A stretch of DNA of 64,000 nucleotides, from positions 1 through 64,000 of the forward strand of contig JAITMC010000037.1 of NCBI GenBank assembly GCA_031277615.1, in the 5' to 3' direction. The DNA comes from Chryseobacterium sp. Lineage in GTDB: Bacteria; Bacteroidota; Bacteroidia; Flavobacteriales; Weeksellaceae. Positions within the stretch are counted from its first letter, which is position 1. Each line of letters starts with the position of its first letter. Shown in pieces: positions 52,602 to 62,228 of the stretch. Below the pieces are notes generated by a model. It was not told the origin of the DNA and did no database searches. It saw nothing but the letters and a program-made list of their open reading frames with translations. A program made the translations under genes and the position numbers.

Positions 52602-53954
52602 ATGAAAAGAAAACGTATAACTGCTAAAAAGCTAAAAATTGGGATAGCTGCAGCATTTATGATTTTCGGTTTTTCATCCGTATCTGCACAGCAGCAGGTT
52701 TCTTTGCAGGAAGCCATCAAACAGGCTTTGCAGAACAAGGCAGAGGCTAAAAAAGCTGCCCTTCAGGTGAAGAAGGCCGAATATAAAATTGATGAGGCCA
52801 GAGCCGGAGCACTTCCACAGATCAGTGCTACTGCCGGGCTTACTTACAATCCTGTTATTCAGGAATCTTTGCTTGAATTTGGCGGTGAAAGAATCAGGGC
52901 GCAATTGGGGCAGCCATGGAGTTCAAGTGCTGTAGTTCAGCTTCAGCAGGCTTTATTCGATCAGAGAGTTTTTACAGGTCTTAAAGCAGCCAAATCTACC
53001 AGAGAATTTTATATCCTGAATGCCGAGCTGACGAACGAGCAGATTATTGAAAATGTAGCAACCGCTTATTATCAGGTATTTGTTCAGGAAGAAAACCTTA
53101 AAACGGTTGAAGCGAGTTATGCCAATACAGAAAGGGTAAGAAACGTCATCAAAAGCCTGGTAGATAACGGACTGGCAAAATCAATTGATTTAGACCGTAC
53201 CAACGTACAGCTTACGAATATCGGTTCCAATAAGCAGCAGCTCATCAACTCCGTTGAACTTTCCAAAAATGCATTGAAGTTTTATATGGGAGTACCTATC
53301 GGGACGGATATTGAGCTTGAAGAAAAAACAATCGAGCCTAAACCTGAACTTATTGCAAGTAATGTAGATCTGGAAAACCGTACAGAACTTAAGGTACTGA
53401 ATAAAAACAGAGAACTTCTTCAGTTCAATAAAAAAGCAACAGAAGCCTATCTGTATCCTACCGTGAATCTTACAGCAAGCTATGGCTGGGCTGGTATGGG
53501 TAAAAAATTCCCTTTAACCAACGGTCTTAATAATGGTGTACTTTGGAGTGATTATTCCGCCATCGGTCTGAATATCAATATTCCGATTTTTACAGGGGGA
53601 GCAACGAAAGCTAAGATCAAGCAGGCAGAAGTAGATATTCTGGACCTGGATCAGGATATTGCCAGCACCAAGCTGAATCTGGATCTTGATTATAAGAATT
53701 CCATTACCAATATGGAAAATGCCATCATCAATATTCAGAGTATGAAAGACAATGTGGAACTGGCAGAAAGAGTGCAGAAAAATACCCAGTCCAACTATCA
53801 GTACGGATTGGCGACTCTTACAGAAGTTTTGGATTCTGAAAACGCTTTAACACAGGCTAAGCAGAACTACTCAAATGCATTATTAGACTACAAACAGGCA
53901 GAGATCAAGCTGATTAAAGCTAAAGGCGAACTGAACACATTACAAAACTTATAA
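52602..53954 (+). CDS. TolC-family outer-membrane efflux channel
   Basis: The 450-residue protein has a signal peptide of about 27 residues (ending FSSVSA). It has the two repeated outer membrane efflux protein domains (about 35-230 and 240-445), rich in long helices, for example VQKNTQSNYQYGLATLTEVL. Such channels bridge the outer membrane and periplasm. It is followed, nine bases on, by the adaptor gene. The start is the ATG at 52602. Confidence 0.93.
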   Translation: MKRKRITAKKLKIGIAAAFMIFGFSSVSAQQQVSLQEAIKQALQNKAEAKKAALQVKKAEYKIDEARAGALPQISATAGLTYNPVIQESLLEFGGERIRAQLGQPWSSSAVVQLQQALFDQRVFTGLKAAKSTREFYILNAELTNEQIIENVATAYYQVFVQEENLKTVEASYANTERVRNVIKSLVDNGLAKSIDLDRTNVQLTNIGSNKQQLINSVELSKNALKFYMGVPIGTDIELEEKTIEPKPELIASNVDLENRTELKVLNKNRELLQFNKKATEAYLYPTVNLTASYGWAGMGKKFPLTNGLNNGVLWSDYSAIGLNINIPIFTGGATKAKIKQAEVDILDLDQDIASTKLNLDLDYKNSITNMENAIINIQSMKDNVELAERVQKNTQSNYQYGLATLTEVLDSENALTQAKQNYSNALLDYKQAEIKLIKAKGELNTLQNL

Positions 53955-53963
53955 TAAACTAAA

Positions 53964-55025
53964 ATGAAAAAAACTTTAATATATATCATCGTAGCGGCAG
54001 TACTTGTAGGTCTTGCTGCCTACAAGATTGCAGGTAACAAAGAAAAACAGACCCAGGAGGTAAAAGAGGTTGCGAAGCAGGTAGACAAAATCAATGTAAA
54101 TGTGATAACTGTTGGCCGTGAGAATATTAATACGGATTATTCCGCCAACGGAACATTCCTTCCGAAGCAGGAAATGAACCAGTCTTCTGAAATTTCCGGA
54201 CGTATCGTAAGTGTTCTGGTAAAAGAAGGATCCAAAGTGGGAGCAGGCCAGGTTCTGGCAACAATAAAAAAAGATGCCATCGAAGTTGATGTTACCCAGG
54301 CTCAAAATAATCTTCAGAACGCGGTGATTGATAACCAGCGTTATGAAAATGCCTATAAAACCGGTGGAGTTACCAAGCAACAGCTGGATAACTCAAGATT
54401 ACAGCTTAAAAATGCACAGGCTGCTGTAAGAGCCCAGGGGGTAAAAGTAAATGATACCAGCATCCGTGCAGGGATCAGCGGTACGATCAACAAAAAAATG
54501 GTGGAGCCGGGAATGGTTGTTGCACCGGGAACCGCTTTATTTGAAATTGTAAATATCAATTCATTAAAACTTTCAGTTTTGGTAGACGAAAGCCAGGTAG
54601 GAAGAATTCAGCTGGGGCAGGAAGTAGCCATTAATGTAAATGTTTTGCCGGATGATTCCTTCACCGGAAGAATTACATTCATCGCTCCTAAAAGTGATGC
54701 TTCTTTAAATTTCCCTGTGGAAATAGAAGTTCAGAACAGAGGTAACCTGAAAGCGGGGATGTATGCAACGGCTTTATTTAAAACCAATCACGGTGCTGAA
54801 ACTCAAAATATGCTGACCGTTCCGGCAGAAGCTTTTGTGAACGGGGTAAGTTCAGGACAATTATTTATCATCAACAACGGAACGGCTAAGCTGATCAAAG
54901 TACAGACCGGAAAAGTATACGGTGATAAAGTTCAGATCTTAAGCGGACTGAATGGAGGTGAGCAGGTCGTTACCAGCGGGCAGATCAACCTGGATAACGG
55001 GTCCAAAATCAATATCGTAAAGTAA
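53964..55025 (+). CDS. RND efflux periplasmic adaptor subunit (membrane-fusion protein)
   Basis: The 353-residue protein has an N-terminal membrane anchor (about residues 3-22, LIYIIVAAVLVGLAAYKIAG). A biotinyl-lipoyl half-motif follows (about 60-110, SEISGRIVSVLVKEGSKVGAGQVLA). The helical hairpin, second lipoyl half and beta-barrel follow. It connects the pump with TolC. It lies between those two genes with spacings of nine and six bases. Confidence 0.93.
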   Translation: MKKTLIYIIVAAVLVGLAAYKIAGNKEKQTQEVKEVAKQVDKINVNVITVGRENINTDYSANGTFLPKQEMNQSSEISGRIVSVLVKEGSKVGAGQVLATIKKDAIEVDVTQAQNNLQNAVIDNQRYENAYKTGGVTKQQLDNSRLQLKNAQAAVRAQGVKVNDTSIRAGISGTINKKMVEPGMVVAPGTALFEIVNINSLKLSVLVDESQVGRIQLGQEVAINVNVLPDDSFTGRITFIAPKSDASLNFPVEIEVQNRGNLKAGMYATALFKTNHGAETQNMLTVPAEAFVNGVSSGQLFIINNGTAKLIKVQTGKVYGDKVQILSGLNGGEQVVTSGQINLDNGSKINIVK

Positions 55026-55031
55026 GACAAG

Positions 55032-58000
55032 ATGAAGTTAGCAGAAATATCCATTAAAAGGCCATCCCTGGTTATCGTATTGTTTACGATACTTACGCTG
55101 GGTGGTTTATTAAGTTACTCCATGATGGGGTACGAGTTGATTCCGAAGTTTGAAACCAATATGGTAACCATTTCTACGGTATATCCGGGAGCTTCCCCTT
55201 CTGAGGTGGAAACTTCGGTAACCCGGAAGATTGAAGATGCCGTTGGTTCCCTGGAAAACGTAAAAAAAGTAGAATCTTCATCTTATGAAAGTTTATCGGT
55301 CATTATGGTCCAGCTAAATACCGGTGCCGATGTAAACTATGCGTTGAACGATGCGCAGAGAAAGGTAAACGCTATTCTGGCAGATCTTCCGGATGATGCA
55401 GATCCACCTTCATTGCAGAAATTCTCATTGGATGATCTTCCGATCATGACGCTGAGCGTTTCCAGTGATAAACTGAACAGTAAAGATCTTTATGACCTTT
55501 TAGATAAAAAAATAGAACCTGTTTTTTCCCGTGTAAACGGTGTCGCCCAGGTTGACCTTGTAGGAGGACAGGAGAGAGAGATTCAGGTGAATTTAGATGA
55601 AAAGAAACTGCAGGGGTATGGTCTTTCAATCGGAGATGTACAGCAGGCTATCCTTTCTTCAAACCTGGATTTCCCAACGGGAGCATTGAAAACGAGAACA
55701 TCAAGATCTACGATCAGACTTTCCGGGAAATATAAAGATGTCTCTGAAATGAATAACCTTGTCGTTTCCAATAAAAACGGAGCTCAGGTTCGTCTTTCTG
55801 ATATTGCAACGGTTTTCGATACCCAGAAGGATGTAGAAAAAATAGCAAGATACAATCAGAATTCAACAATTTTACTTCAGGTGAAGAAACAGTCTGATGC
55901 CAACGCGGTTTCCGTTTCAGAATTGGTAAAGAAAACGATTGAGCAGGTACAGGACAATTATAAAACCCAGTCGATAAAAATCAATATTGTAGATGATACG
56001 ACCGACTTTACACTGGATGCGGCAGATCACGTAATTTTCGATTTATTTCTGGCAATTATTCTGGTAGCAGTTGTAATGTTGCTATTCCTTCACAACATCA
56101 GAAATGCATTCATCGTAATGGTTTCTATTCCGATGTCATTGATTGCAACGGTAATCGGAATGTATCTGATGGGGTATACCTTAAACCTGATGAGCTTACT
56201 GGGACTTTCACTCGTTGTAGGTATCCTTGTGGATGATGCAATTGTAGTTCTGGAGAACGTTTACCGTCACATGGAGATGGGGAAAAGCAGAATTCGTGCG
56301 GCCTATGACGGAGCTTCAGAGATTGGATTTACCGTAACGGCTATTACCCTGGTAATCGTGGTGGTATTCTTACCGATTGCGATGAGTTCGGGATTGGTTT
56401 CAGATATCCTGGCACAGTTCTGTGTAACGGTAGTTATTGCGACTCTGTTCTCATTATTGGCGTCATTCACCATTATTCCCTGGTTGTCTTCAAGATATGG
56501 TAAGCTTGTTCATCTGACAGGTAAAAACCCTTTTGAAAAATTCATCCTTTGGTTTGAAAAGCAGTTGGAGAAATTCACACACTGGATCACAGGAATTCTG
56601 GAGTGGTGTCTGAAAACGACATTAAGAAGGGTAATGACGGTTATTGTAACATTTATTATTCTGATCTCTTCATTCATGCTGGTGGCATTCGGATTTATCG
56701 GAGGTGAATTCTTCCCGAAAATGGACAGAGGGCAGTTCCTTGTTCAGATGGAATTACCGAAAGATGCTTCTGTAGAGAAAACCAATCAGATCACCTTAGC
56801 GGTTGAAAAATACCTTAGAAACGATAAAGATGTTGTAGATATGATCACTACGGTGGGTCAGCAGTCATCAGGTTTCGGTGGAGCACAGGCTACATTGTAT
56901 CAGTCGGAAATTCAGGTAATCTTAGTTGATAAGGCTGAACGTAATGAGAGTACAGATATTAAGTCTGCAAAAATCAAGAGAGCATTAGAGGAAAAATTCA
57001 CAGGCGTTGAATTTAAAACCGCACCAATCGGATTAATGGGAGCAGATAATGCACCTATTGAAATGGTGGTAACGGCTCAGGACAACGAAACAGCTAATAA
57101 AGAAGCCAACAGAATTCTTGAATTGCTTAAGAAAGTGCCAGGTTCTGTAGATGCGGAATTATCAACAGACTCCGGAAATCCGGAAGTTCAGGTAAATATA
57201 GACAGAGATAAGATGGCTTCTTTAGGGTTGAATCTTTCCAGTGTAGGACAAACGATGCAGACTGCATTCAGTGGAAATACAGACGGAAAATTCAGAGCCG
57301 GAGAATATGAATATGATATCAACATCCGTTTTGGGGACGCCAACAGACAGTCTATTGAAGACGTAAGAAACCTGATGTTTACCAATTCTCAGGGAGAGCA
57401 GATCAGATTAAGCCAGTTTGCAGAAGTGAAAATGGGTTCAGGGCCAAGTTTATTGGAACGTAGAGACAAATCGCCTTCTGTAAAAGTAAAATCCAAAGTG
57501 GTAGGTCGTCCTGTAGGAGATGTTGCCAATGAATGGGCAGCTCAGTTTATGGATAACGAAAAGACCAAGCCGGCAGGAGTTAGCTACATCTGGAGTGGTG
57601 ATATGGAAAACCAGACCGAAGGTTTCGGTACTTTGGGAATTGCATTGATGGCTGCTATTGTACTGGTTTATCTGGTAATGGTTTCATTGTATGACTCATT
57701 TGTATATCCGTTTGTGGTACTGTTCTCCATTCCTTTGGCATTGATCGGGGTAATGGTCATTCTTGCCATCACCGGAAATTCACTGAACATCTTTACGATG
57801 CTGGGGATGATCATGTTGATTGGTCTGGTGGCGAAGAACGCGATTATGATTGTCGACTTTGCCAATATGAGAAAAGAGGCCGGAGCCACTACACATGATG
57901 CCCTGATTCAGGCCAACCATGCACGTCTCCGTCCGATCCTGATGACTACGATTGCGATGATTTTCGGGATGATCCCGATTGCAATTGCAAAAGGAGCCGG

Positions 58001-58220
58001 AGCCGAAATGAACAACGGTTTGGCATGGGTAATCATTGGTGGTTTAACATCCTCATTATTCCTGACGCTGATCATTGTGCCGGTAGTATATTCATTGTTT
58101 GATTCACTTCTGCGCAGAATGGGTAAACATGAAAAAGTAGACTACGAAGCTGAAATGAAAGCCGATTATGTACATAAAGAACTAAGTGAAGACGGATATA
58201 CTCCGAAACACGTAGACTAA
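55032..58220 (+). CDS. RND multidrug efflux transporter (AcrB/HAE1 family)
   Basis: The 1062-residue inner membrane protein is driven by the proton gradient. It has two repeats of six membrane segments each plus large periplasmic loops. The proton-relay Asp pair is in LVVGILVDDAIVVLENVYRH, and the second half has GLVAKNAIMIVDFAN. The N-terminus reads MKLAEISIKRPSLVIVLFTI. Length is usual for the family. The substrate range cannot be predicted. It ends the operon before a strong terminator. Confidence 0.94.
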   Translation: MKLAEISIKRPSLVIVLFTILTLGGLLSYSMMGYELIPKFETNMVTISTVYPGASPSEVETSVTRKIEDAVGSLENVKKVESSSYESLSVIMVQLNTGADVNYALNDAQRKVNAILADLPDDADPPSLQKFSLDDLPIMTLSVSSDKLNSKDLYDLLDKKIEPVFSRVNGVAQVDLVGGQEREIQVNLDEKKLQGYGLSIGDVQQAILSSNLDFPTGALKTRTSRSTIRLSGKYKDVSEMNNLVVSNKNGAQVRLSDIATVFDTQKDVEKIARYNQNSTILLQVKKQSDANAVSVSELVKKTIEQVQDNYKTQSIKINIVDDTTDFTLDAADHVIFDLFLAIILVAVVMLLFLHNIRNAFIVMVSIPMSLIATVIGMYLMGYTLNLMSLLGLSLVVGILVDDAIVVLENVYRHMEMGKSRIRAAYDGASEIGFTVTAITLVIVVVFLPIAMSSGLVSDILAQFCVTVVIATLFSLLASFTIIPWLSSRYGKLVHLTGKNPFEKFILWFEKQLEKFTHWITGILEWCLKTTLRRVMTVIVTFIILISSFMLVAFGFIGGEFFPKMDRGQFLVQMELPKDASVEKTNQITLAVEKYLRNDKDVVDMITTVGQQSSGFGGAQATLYQSEIQVILVDKAERNESTDIKSAKIKRALEEKFTGVEFKTAPIGLMGADNAPIEMVVTAQDNETANKEANRILELLKKVPGSVDAELSTDSGNPEVQVNIDRDKMASLGLNLSSVGQTMQTAFSGNTDGKFRAGEYEYDINIRFGDANRQSIEDVRNLMFTNSQGEQIRLSQFAEVKMGSGPSLLERRDKSPSVKVKSKVVGRPVGDVANEWAAQFMDNEKTKPAGVSYIWSGDMENQTEGFGTLGIALMAAIVLVYLVMVSLYDSFVYPFVVLFSIPLALIGVMVILAITGNSLNIFTMLGMIMLIGLVAKNAIMIVDFANMRKEAGATTHDALIQANHARLRPILMTTIAMIFGMIPIAIAKGAGAEMNNGLAWVIIGGLTSSLFLTLIIVPVVYSLFDSLLRRMGKHEKVDYEAEMKADYVHKELSEDGYTPKHVD

Positions 58221-58243
58221 ATAAAACAACCTTTAATTAACCG

Positions 58244-58275
58244 AAAGCGCCTCAGATATTCTGGGGCGCTTTTTT
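58244..58275 (+). terminator. Terminator of the efflux operon
   Basis: A 12-bp stem (aaagcgcctcag, 58244-58255, with ctggggcgcttt, 58261-58272, one G-U pair) is followed by TTTTTT. It is the strongest hairpin in the window. Confidence 0.92.
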
Positions 58276-58313
58276 GTGCATAGATTTCTGCAAAGAAGAT
58301 GCTATTGCCAGTC

Positions 58314-58340
58314 TGCTTCATCGAATCAACGGAGTTGATT
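58314..58340. repeat. Dispersed intergenic repeat, family R1 (copy C, partial)
   Basis: The segment beginning tgcttcatcgaatcaacgg and ending agttgatt matches the first half of the copies at 2747-2800 and 25052-25105. The match fades after this point. Confidence 0.6.
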
Positions 58341-58413
58341 TTCCTAAGAATAAGCGATGTTTTTCTTAAAACTTTGCGACAAAAAAATAAAATTACAGAT
58401 TAAAACCCAAGGT

Positions 58414-58680
58414 ATCAATAAGGTGTTTTTTAACGCTATGATCGCTGTTTTTTAAATCGTATTGTGAATATTCTTTGTTCGCAAGGGCGTTTCACTCAGC
58501 AGGAATCGCTATTAATAAAGATCTGATAAAGGGCACGGTCACCCATTGCTGAACGGAGTGCCTTTGCGACCGAAAAATAAATTCAATAATAAAAATCTTC
58601 GTGGGCATTCGTCTGCAAAAGATCTTGTTTTGATCGTTATCATTCCGTTGAAATAAAGCCTGAGAATGTAACTCGGACGA
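58414..58680. repeat. Hairpin-forming intergenic repeat, family R2 (copy 2)
   Basis: It is nearly identical to 58733-58998 over most of its length and related to 19817-19965. The arms cgcaagggcgtttcactcag (58480-58499) and ttgctgaacggagtgccttt (58546-58565) can pair with several G-U pairs around a loop of about 45 bases. The block after the second arm reads gaaaaataaattcaataat. The 870-base spacer 58221-59093 holds no credible gene apart from these repeats. Confidence 0.8.
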
Positions 58681-58732
58681 ATGAAGAGAAAACGTTTTTA
58701 CTCTTAATGTTAACTCAATTTTTTGTATACGT

Positions 58733-58998
58733 TCGATTTCAATGAGATGTTTTTAACACGATGATCGCTGTTTTTTAAATCGTATTGTGGATATTCTTTG
58801 TTCGCAAGGGCGTTTCACTCAGCAGGAATCGCTATTAATACTGATCCGATAAAGGGCACGGTCACCCATTGCTGAACGGAGTGCCTTTGCGACCGAAAAA
58901 ATAAATTCAATAATAAAAATATTCGTGGGCATTGCGTCTACAAAAGATCTTGTTTTGATCGTTATACTATTACATTAAAATAAAGCTTCAGAACGCAA
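58733..58998. repeat. Hairpin-forming intergenic repeat, family R2 (copy 3)
   Basis: A tandem direct copy of 58414-58680, offset about 320 bases. The arms are at 58803-58822 and 58869-58888, and the sequence between is almost unchanged. Ends such as aagatcttgttttgatcgtt (58943-58962) are also shared. Confidence 0.8.
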
Positions 58999-59043
58999 CT
59001 CAGTCACTAAATTTTATTTCTACCGAATAAGGGCCTCATAAAA

Positions 59044-59071
59044 AAGGCTCTCAGTAATTTCTGAAAGCCTT
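59044..59071 (-). terminator. Terminator of the J-domain/KTSC gene
   Basis: A stem aaggct-c-tcag pairs with ctga-a-agcctt around four bases, with an asymmetry of one base on each side. Confidence 0.75.
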
Positions 59072-59093
59072 CATTTATTTTTAATTCCGAAAA

Positions 59094-59540
59094 TTAATCA
59101 GCCATAACCTCCCCGGACTTTCTGTAGACAAAACTTCCGTAAATATGTCTTCTTGCAAAACGGTTTGGAGAATCAGAATTAACCATTTTAATATAAGTAT
59201 TCCTTGGAACTCCCATATATTCATAGATGTTTCCGTTCAGATGCTGAACCGTAAGAATTGATTTCTCAAGATAGAAATCCTGGATATTGGATTTTGTGAT
59301 CGTTTCTGTGTATTCTTCTTTATATTTTTCCTGGGTCTCAGGATTGATGCTCACCAGATAATGATAGGCTTCAATCACAGATTTACTTTTTTCCTCAGCT
59401 TCCAGTTTTCCGGCTTCATCATTGATAAATTTATCAGGATGCGTATCCTTCATCACATTTCTGTAAATGCTCTTTAACTCTTTTAACGTAACGGTTTTAT
59501 CAACTCCTAAAAGCTTTCTGTGTTCACCTAATTTTTTCAT
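59094..59540 (-). CDS. J-domain and KTSC-domain protein
   Basis: The 148-residue soluble protein joins two small domains. Residues 1-70 form a DnaJ-like J domain with the HPD motif (DTHPDKFIND). Residues 95-145 form a KTSC domain (EYMGVPRNTYIKMVNSDSPN), a small fold of unclear function that sometimes occurs in lysyl-tRNA synthetase-related and phage proteins. J domains activate Hsp70 chaperones, so it may recruit DnaK to some target. It is monocistronic. Confidence 0.85.
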   Translation of the reverse strand: MKKLGEHRKLLGVDKTVTLKELKSIYRNVMKDTHPDKFINDEAGKLEAEEKSKSVIEAYHYLVSINPETQEKYKEEYTETITKSNIQDFYLEKSILTVQHLNGNIYEYMGVPRNTYIKMVNSDSPNRFARRHIYGSFVYRKSGEVMAD

Positions 59541-59758
59541 AACGTATGATCCTTATTTCGGGGTGCAAAATTACACTTTTAAATTGTAAAAATCATAACT
59601 TATTCATTATTAATTTATTTTGAATCAATAAATAGGGTGTAGGTGACACAAATTACAAATAGGCGTCGTTATTTGGTGAAAATGTAGAAAAAATAAAAGA
59701 ATATTAACAATTATTCTAATGATAAGAAATATTAATTTGTGTGGATTATATTCAATAG

Positions 59759-59778
59759 GAGCGGATTTTAGTCCGCTC
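59759..59778. other. Short GC hairpin in the spacer 59541-59834
   Basis: A perfect stem gagcgga-ttttag-tccgctc is followed by tctaaaaaataaaaaatc. It may serve as a terminator for the leftward gene at 59835. The rest of the 294-base spacer holds no gene; a leftward TAATTTTG (59566-59573) fits the promoter rule for the J-domain gene. Confidence 0.5.
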
Positions 59779-59834
59779 TCTAAAAAATAAAAAATCATCT
59801 GGCTTTAGCCAAAATTTAAAAATACCAAATCCTA

Positions 59835-60854
59835 TTAATCTATATTTTCATATACATTTTCATAATGATACCTCAAAGAATCAATATTGAGGTGGTAATC
59901 TCGTTTTTCTGGGATACTAATTTTGGTTTGATGTAATTTAGCATAGTACTCATCGTGGAGAATTCTCTTACTAACCTGAACCATATAATTTTCAGGATCT
60001 ATACTAATTAACCCTAAATCAAATAAGGTATGAATATCGGAGCGTAATAAAATTCCATTAGGAATTTTATTTGTTTCTGTTCCCTTAAAGGAATATATAT
60101 GTGCAGCTTCTAGCATTTCAACAATATTACATTGAGTGATAGCACATTTGTTATCATATACTTCAAGAAGTTTTTCTCTAAATTTTCTTTGTCCTCTTCT
60201 AGCGTAGATTTCAACTGCAACCTTTTTTCTATCATCTTTTATATTATTAAAATTGAATGGTTCAATTTCTTTCTCGTTAATAGATGAGTTCAAATAATCA
60301 TTTGTTTGTAGATAATGAGAATTTTTTATAAATCCTAAATTATAAAGACATATACTTAACGATTTGTTGATATGATTGATTAAATCCTCATCATTTTTTA
60401 ACTCGTAATAAAACTCTTTGGGATTCTCAAATACATTATTATATTTAGTACTTGCACTGCCTCCATCAACATCAATTTTAGGAGAGATATTTTTTGATTT
60501 TCTTGTAGAAATATTTAAGCCTTTTGGATTAGTTTTAGATTCTGCACAACCAACTACAGCTCCATTTCCAAATTTATCAAAACAAATTGCAACATATATT
60601 CCATCTGATACTTTTTGATTTGGAGGAAGAATGCATATATGAGTAACATGTGGAAAGTTTGCAGCACCTTGAGATACTTCTATTGTTAAATTTATATCTT
60701 CGAAATATTGATATTTTCCTTCTAGCTCAAGCTTAAAATTATTAAGTGCTTTTTTTACATTAATCAGTATAGGATTATCGGTTCTGATAATTTGCCCTTT
60801 TGTAATAGGATTGTTTTGGCGAAATTCGCAAATTTCATTAAAATAATTAATCAT
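59835..60854 (-). CDS. HNH endonuclease with MrcB/DUF3578-like N-terminal domain
   Basis: The 339-residue protein has two parts. Residues 1-180 contain a block with SQGAANFPHVTHICILPP and SDGIYVAICFDKFGNGAVVG. This matches the general pattern of the MrcB N-terminal (DUF3578) domain of modification-dependent restriction systems (G-x-G-x-x-x-x-V-x-x-I, then G-I-Y-V). Residues 225-300 contain an HNH nuclease fold, with KCAITQCNIVEMLEAAHIYS and NGILLRSDIHTLFDLGLI. It may be a stand-alone type IV-like restriction nuclease that cuts foreign DNA. It has AT-rich codons unlike most neighbours. No methylase is nearby. Confidence 0.78.
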   Translation of the reverse strand: MINYFNEICEFRQNNPITKGQIIRTDNPILINVKKALNNFKLELEGKYQYFEDINLTIEVSQGAANFPHVTHICILPPNQKVSDGIYVAICFDKFGNGAVVGCAESKTNPKGLNISTRKSKNISPKIDVDGGSASTKYNNVFENPKEFYYELKNDEDLINHINKSLSICLYNLGFIKNSHYLQTNDYLNSSINEKEIEPFNFNNIKDDRKKVAVEIYARRGQRKFREKLLEVYDNKCAITQCNIVEMLEAAHIYSFKGTETNKIPNGILLRSDIHTLFDLGLISIDPENYMVQVSKRILHDEYYAKLHQTKISIPEKRDYHLNIDSLRYHYENVYENID

Positions 60855-60967
60855 TAATTTTTAAAAAACGAATCTAATGATTTTTTATTTATTTGGAAAT
60901 AATATGATTTTTTTTAATTCATAGACTCGAATTTTTAATTAATACTTTCCAATGATCTTTTTTATTC

Positions 60968-61864
60968 CTACTGAGCACACTCATAAAGATATTTATTAAG
61001 CTTAAAATAAATGAACTGTCTTTTAAAATCAATAATCATATTGAATTTCTTCAGAAATTGATTGCCAAAAAATCCAGCCATTTTTTCTGTGGCATCAATA
61101 CCTTCCGTGGAGCCGGAAAGGGTAGCCGGAATATTATAAATAAACTTCCTGGCAAATTTCAGAGACGGGCACAGTACCACAGGCATTTCATATACAGAGC
61201 CATCTGAGCCCTGAGCGGTTGCTTTCCCTATTTTTTTCATTGTGTTTGCCAAAGTATTTTTCCGGGCGAAAGGAGAAGCGATAGTCAGCACATCATCGGC
61301 ACCGCTGTCAAGACCAAATAACCCTGAGTATTCTTTACCATTAACTATGAAACTGCTTTCTACAGCCGGATAGTTGTCCACCAGATGCAGTGTCATTTTT
61401 TCGTAATCTGTAAAATCGATAGTGGAACTATTTTCATCGTGAAAACGGATTTCGTTTTTATGGTAATCAATTTCAATGATTTTTCCCTGCATCAGATCGG
61501 TACCGAAGACTCCGTCAAAATGGGCATTTTCATAAGGAATCATTGTCAGCTGAATGTCCTTTTTTTCAATATTTCCGAATTGTATGGTATTATGGCTGCT
61601 GTATTCAACAGTATTGGTTCCGTTAGATCCCTGGTTGACAGATTGGCCATCAGTCTTAAGCCCCGGTTTTCGCTCCGAATTGCTGTTAATGGCAGAACCA
61701 TTGGCTCCGGTATCAAACAAAAACTTAACCCTGTCCGTTGTATTAACTTTACAGTAAATGTAGATGGAATGCCCCTCCAGTGAAAAGGGGATGATAATCG
61801 GAGTATTCTGAGCTGCTGCTCCCATGCTGATGATGGTCGCTAAAAAAAGATAAATGAATTTCAT
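60968..61864 (-). CDS. Exported retropepsin-like aspartic protease
   Basis: The 298-residue protein has a signal peptide of about 19 residues (ending GAAAQ) and two aspartic protease half-sites. One is FLFDTGANGSAI (about residues 49-60) and the other FGLDSGADDVL (about 183-193). Two half-sites in one chain resemble pepsin-like duplication rather than the dimeric retroviral type. The role is unknown; such proteins are widespread in Bacteroidota. The gene has a short upstream leader and is monocistronic. Confidence 0.82.
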   Translation of the reverse strand: MKFIYLFLATIISMGAAAQNTPIIIPFSLEGHSIYIYCKVNTTDRVKFLFDTGANGSAINSNSERKPGLKTDGQSVNQGSNGTNTVEYSSHNTIQFGNIEKKDIQLTMIPYENAHFDGVFGTDLMQGKIIEIDYHKNEIRFHDENSSTIDFTDYEKMTLHLVDNYPAVESSFIVNGKEYSGLFGLDSGADDVLTIASPFARKNTLANTMKKIGKATAQGSDGSVYEMPVVLCPSLKFARKFIYNIPATLSGSTEGIDATEKMAGFFGNQFLKKFNMIIDFKRQFIYFKLNKYLYECAQ

Positions 61865-62228
61865 GCTGTATGTTCTGTTTGCTGACGAAAATAACGGTAA
61901 TTTTCACCTTTACAAAAGAAGAGCAGACCGTTAACCTTTCCTTAACCGTGCTATTAACATACATTCAGTCAGTACTTTATTTTTTTTCCTGATTTCGGCA
62001 AAGGAAATTAAAGTTAGAGACTGGATCATGGATGATTAAATTTTAGTATTAATCACTAAGACAATGATGATAAATAATAGATCATTTTTAAGATAAGCAA
62101 AACCACTTTACTTATTTTCTGGTTAAGTTTTATATCTACTCAGGAATCTAAGGACAAGTATGGTTTTACCCCTCATAAAAAAATCCCGGACAAAATCCGG
62201 GATTCATATTGATAACAAAAGTTTTACA
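61865..62228. other. Intergenic region holding the rplT terminator
   Basis: This 364-base spacer has no credible gene. It ends with a leftward terminator at 62177-62204. The rest is AT-rich and may hold a promoter for the gene at 61864, though no clear TAnnTTTG was seen. Confidence 0.5.
62177..62204 (-). terminator. Terminator of the rpmI-rplT operon
   Basis: A 9-bp stem aatcccgga (62182-62190) pairs with tccgggatt (62196-62204), followed on the minus strand by a T-run. Confidence 0.9.
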
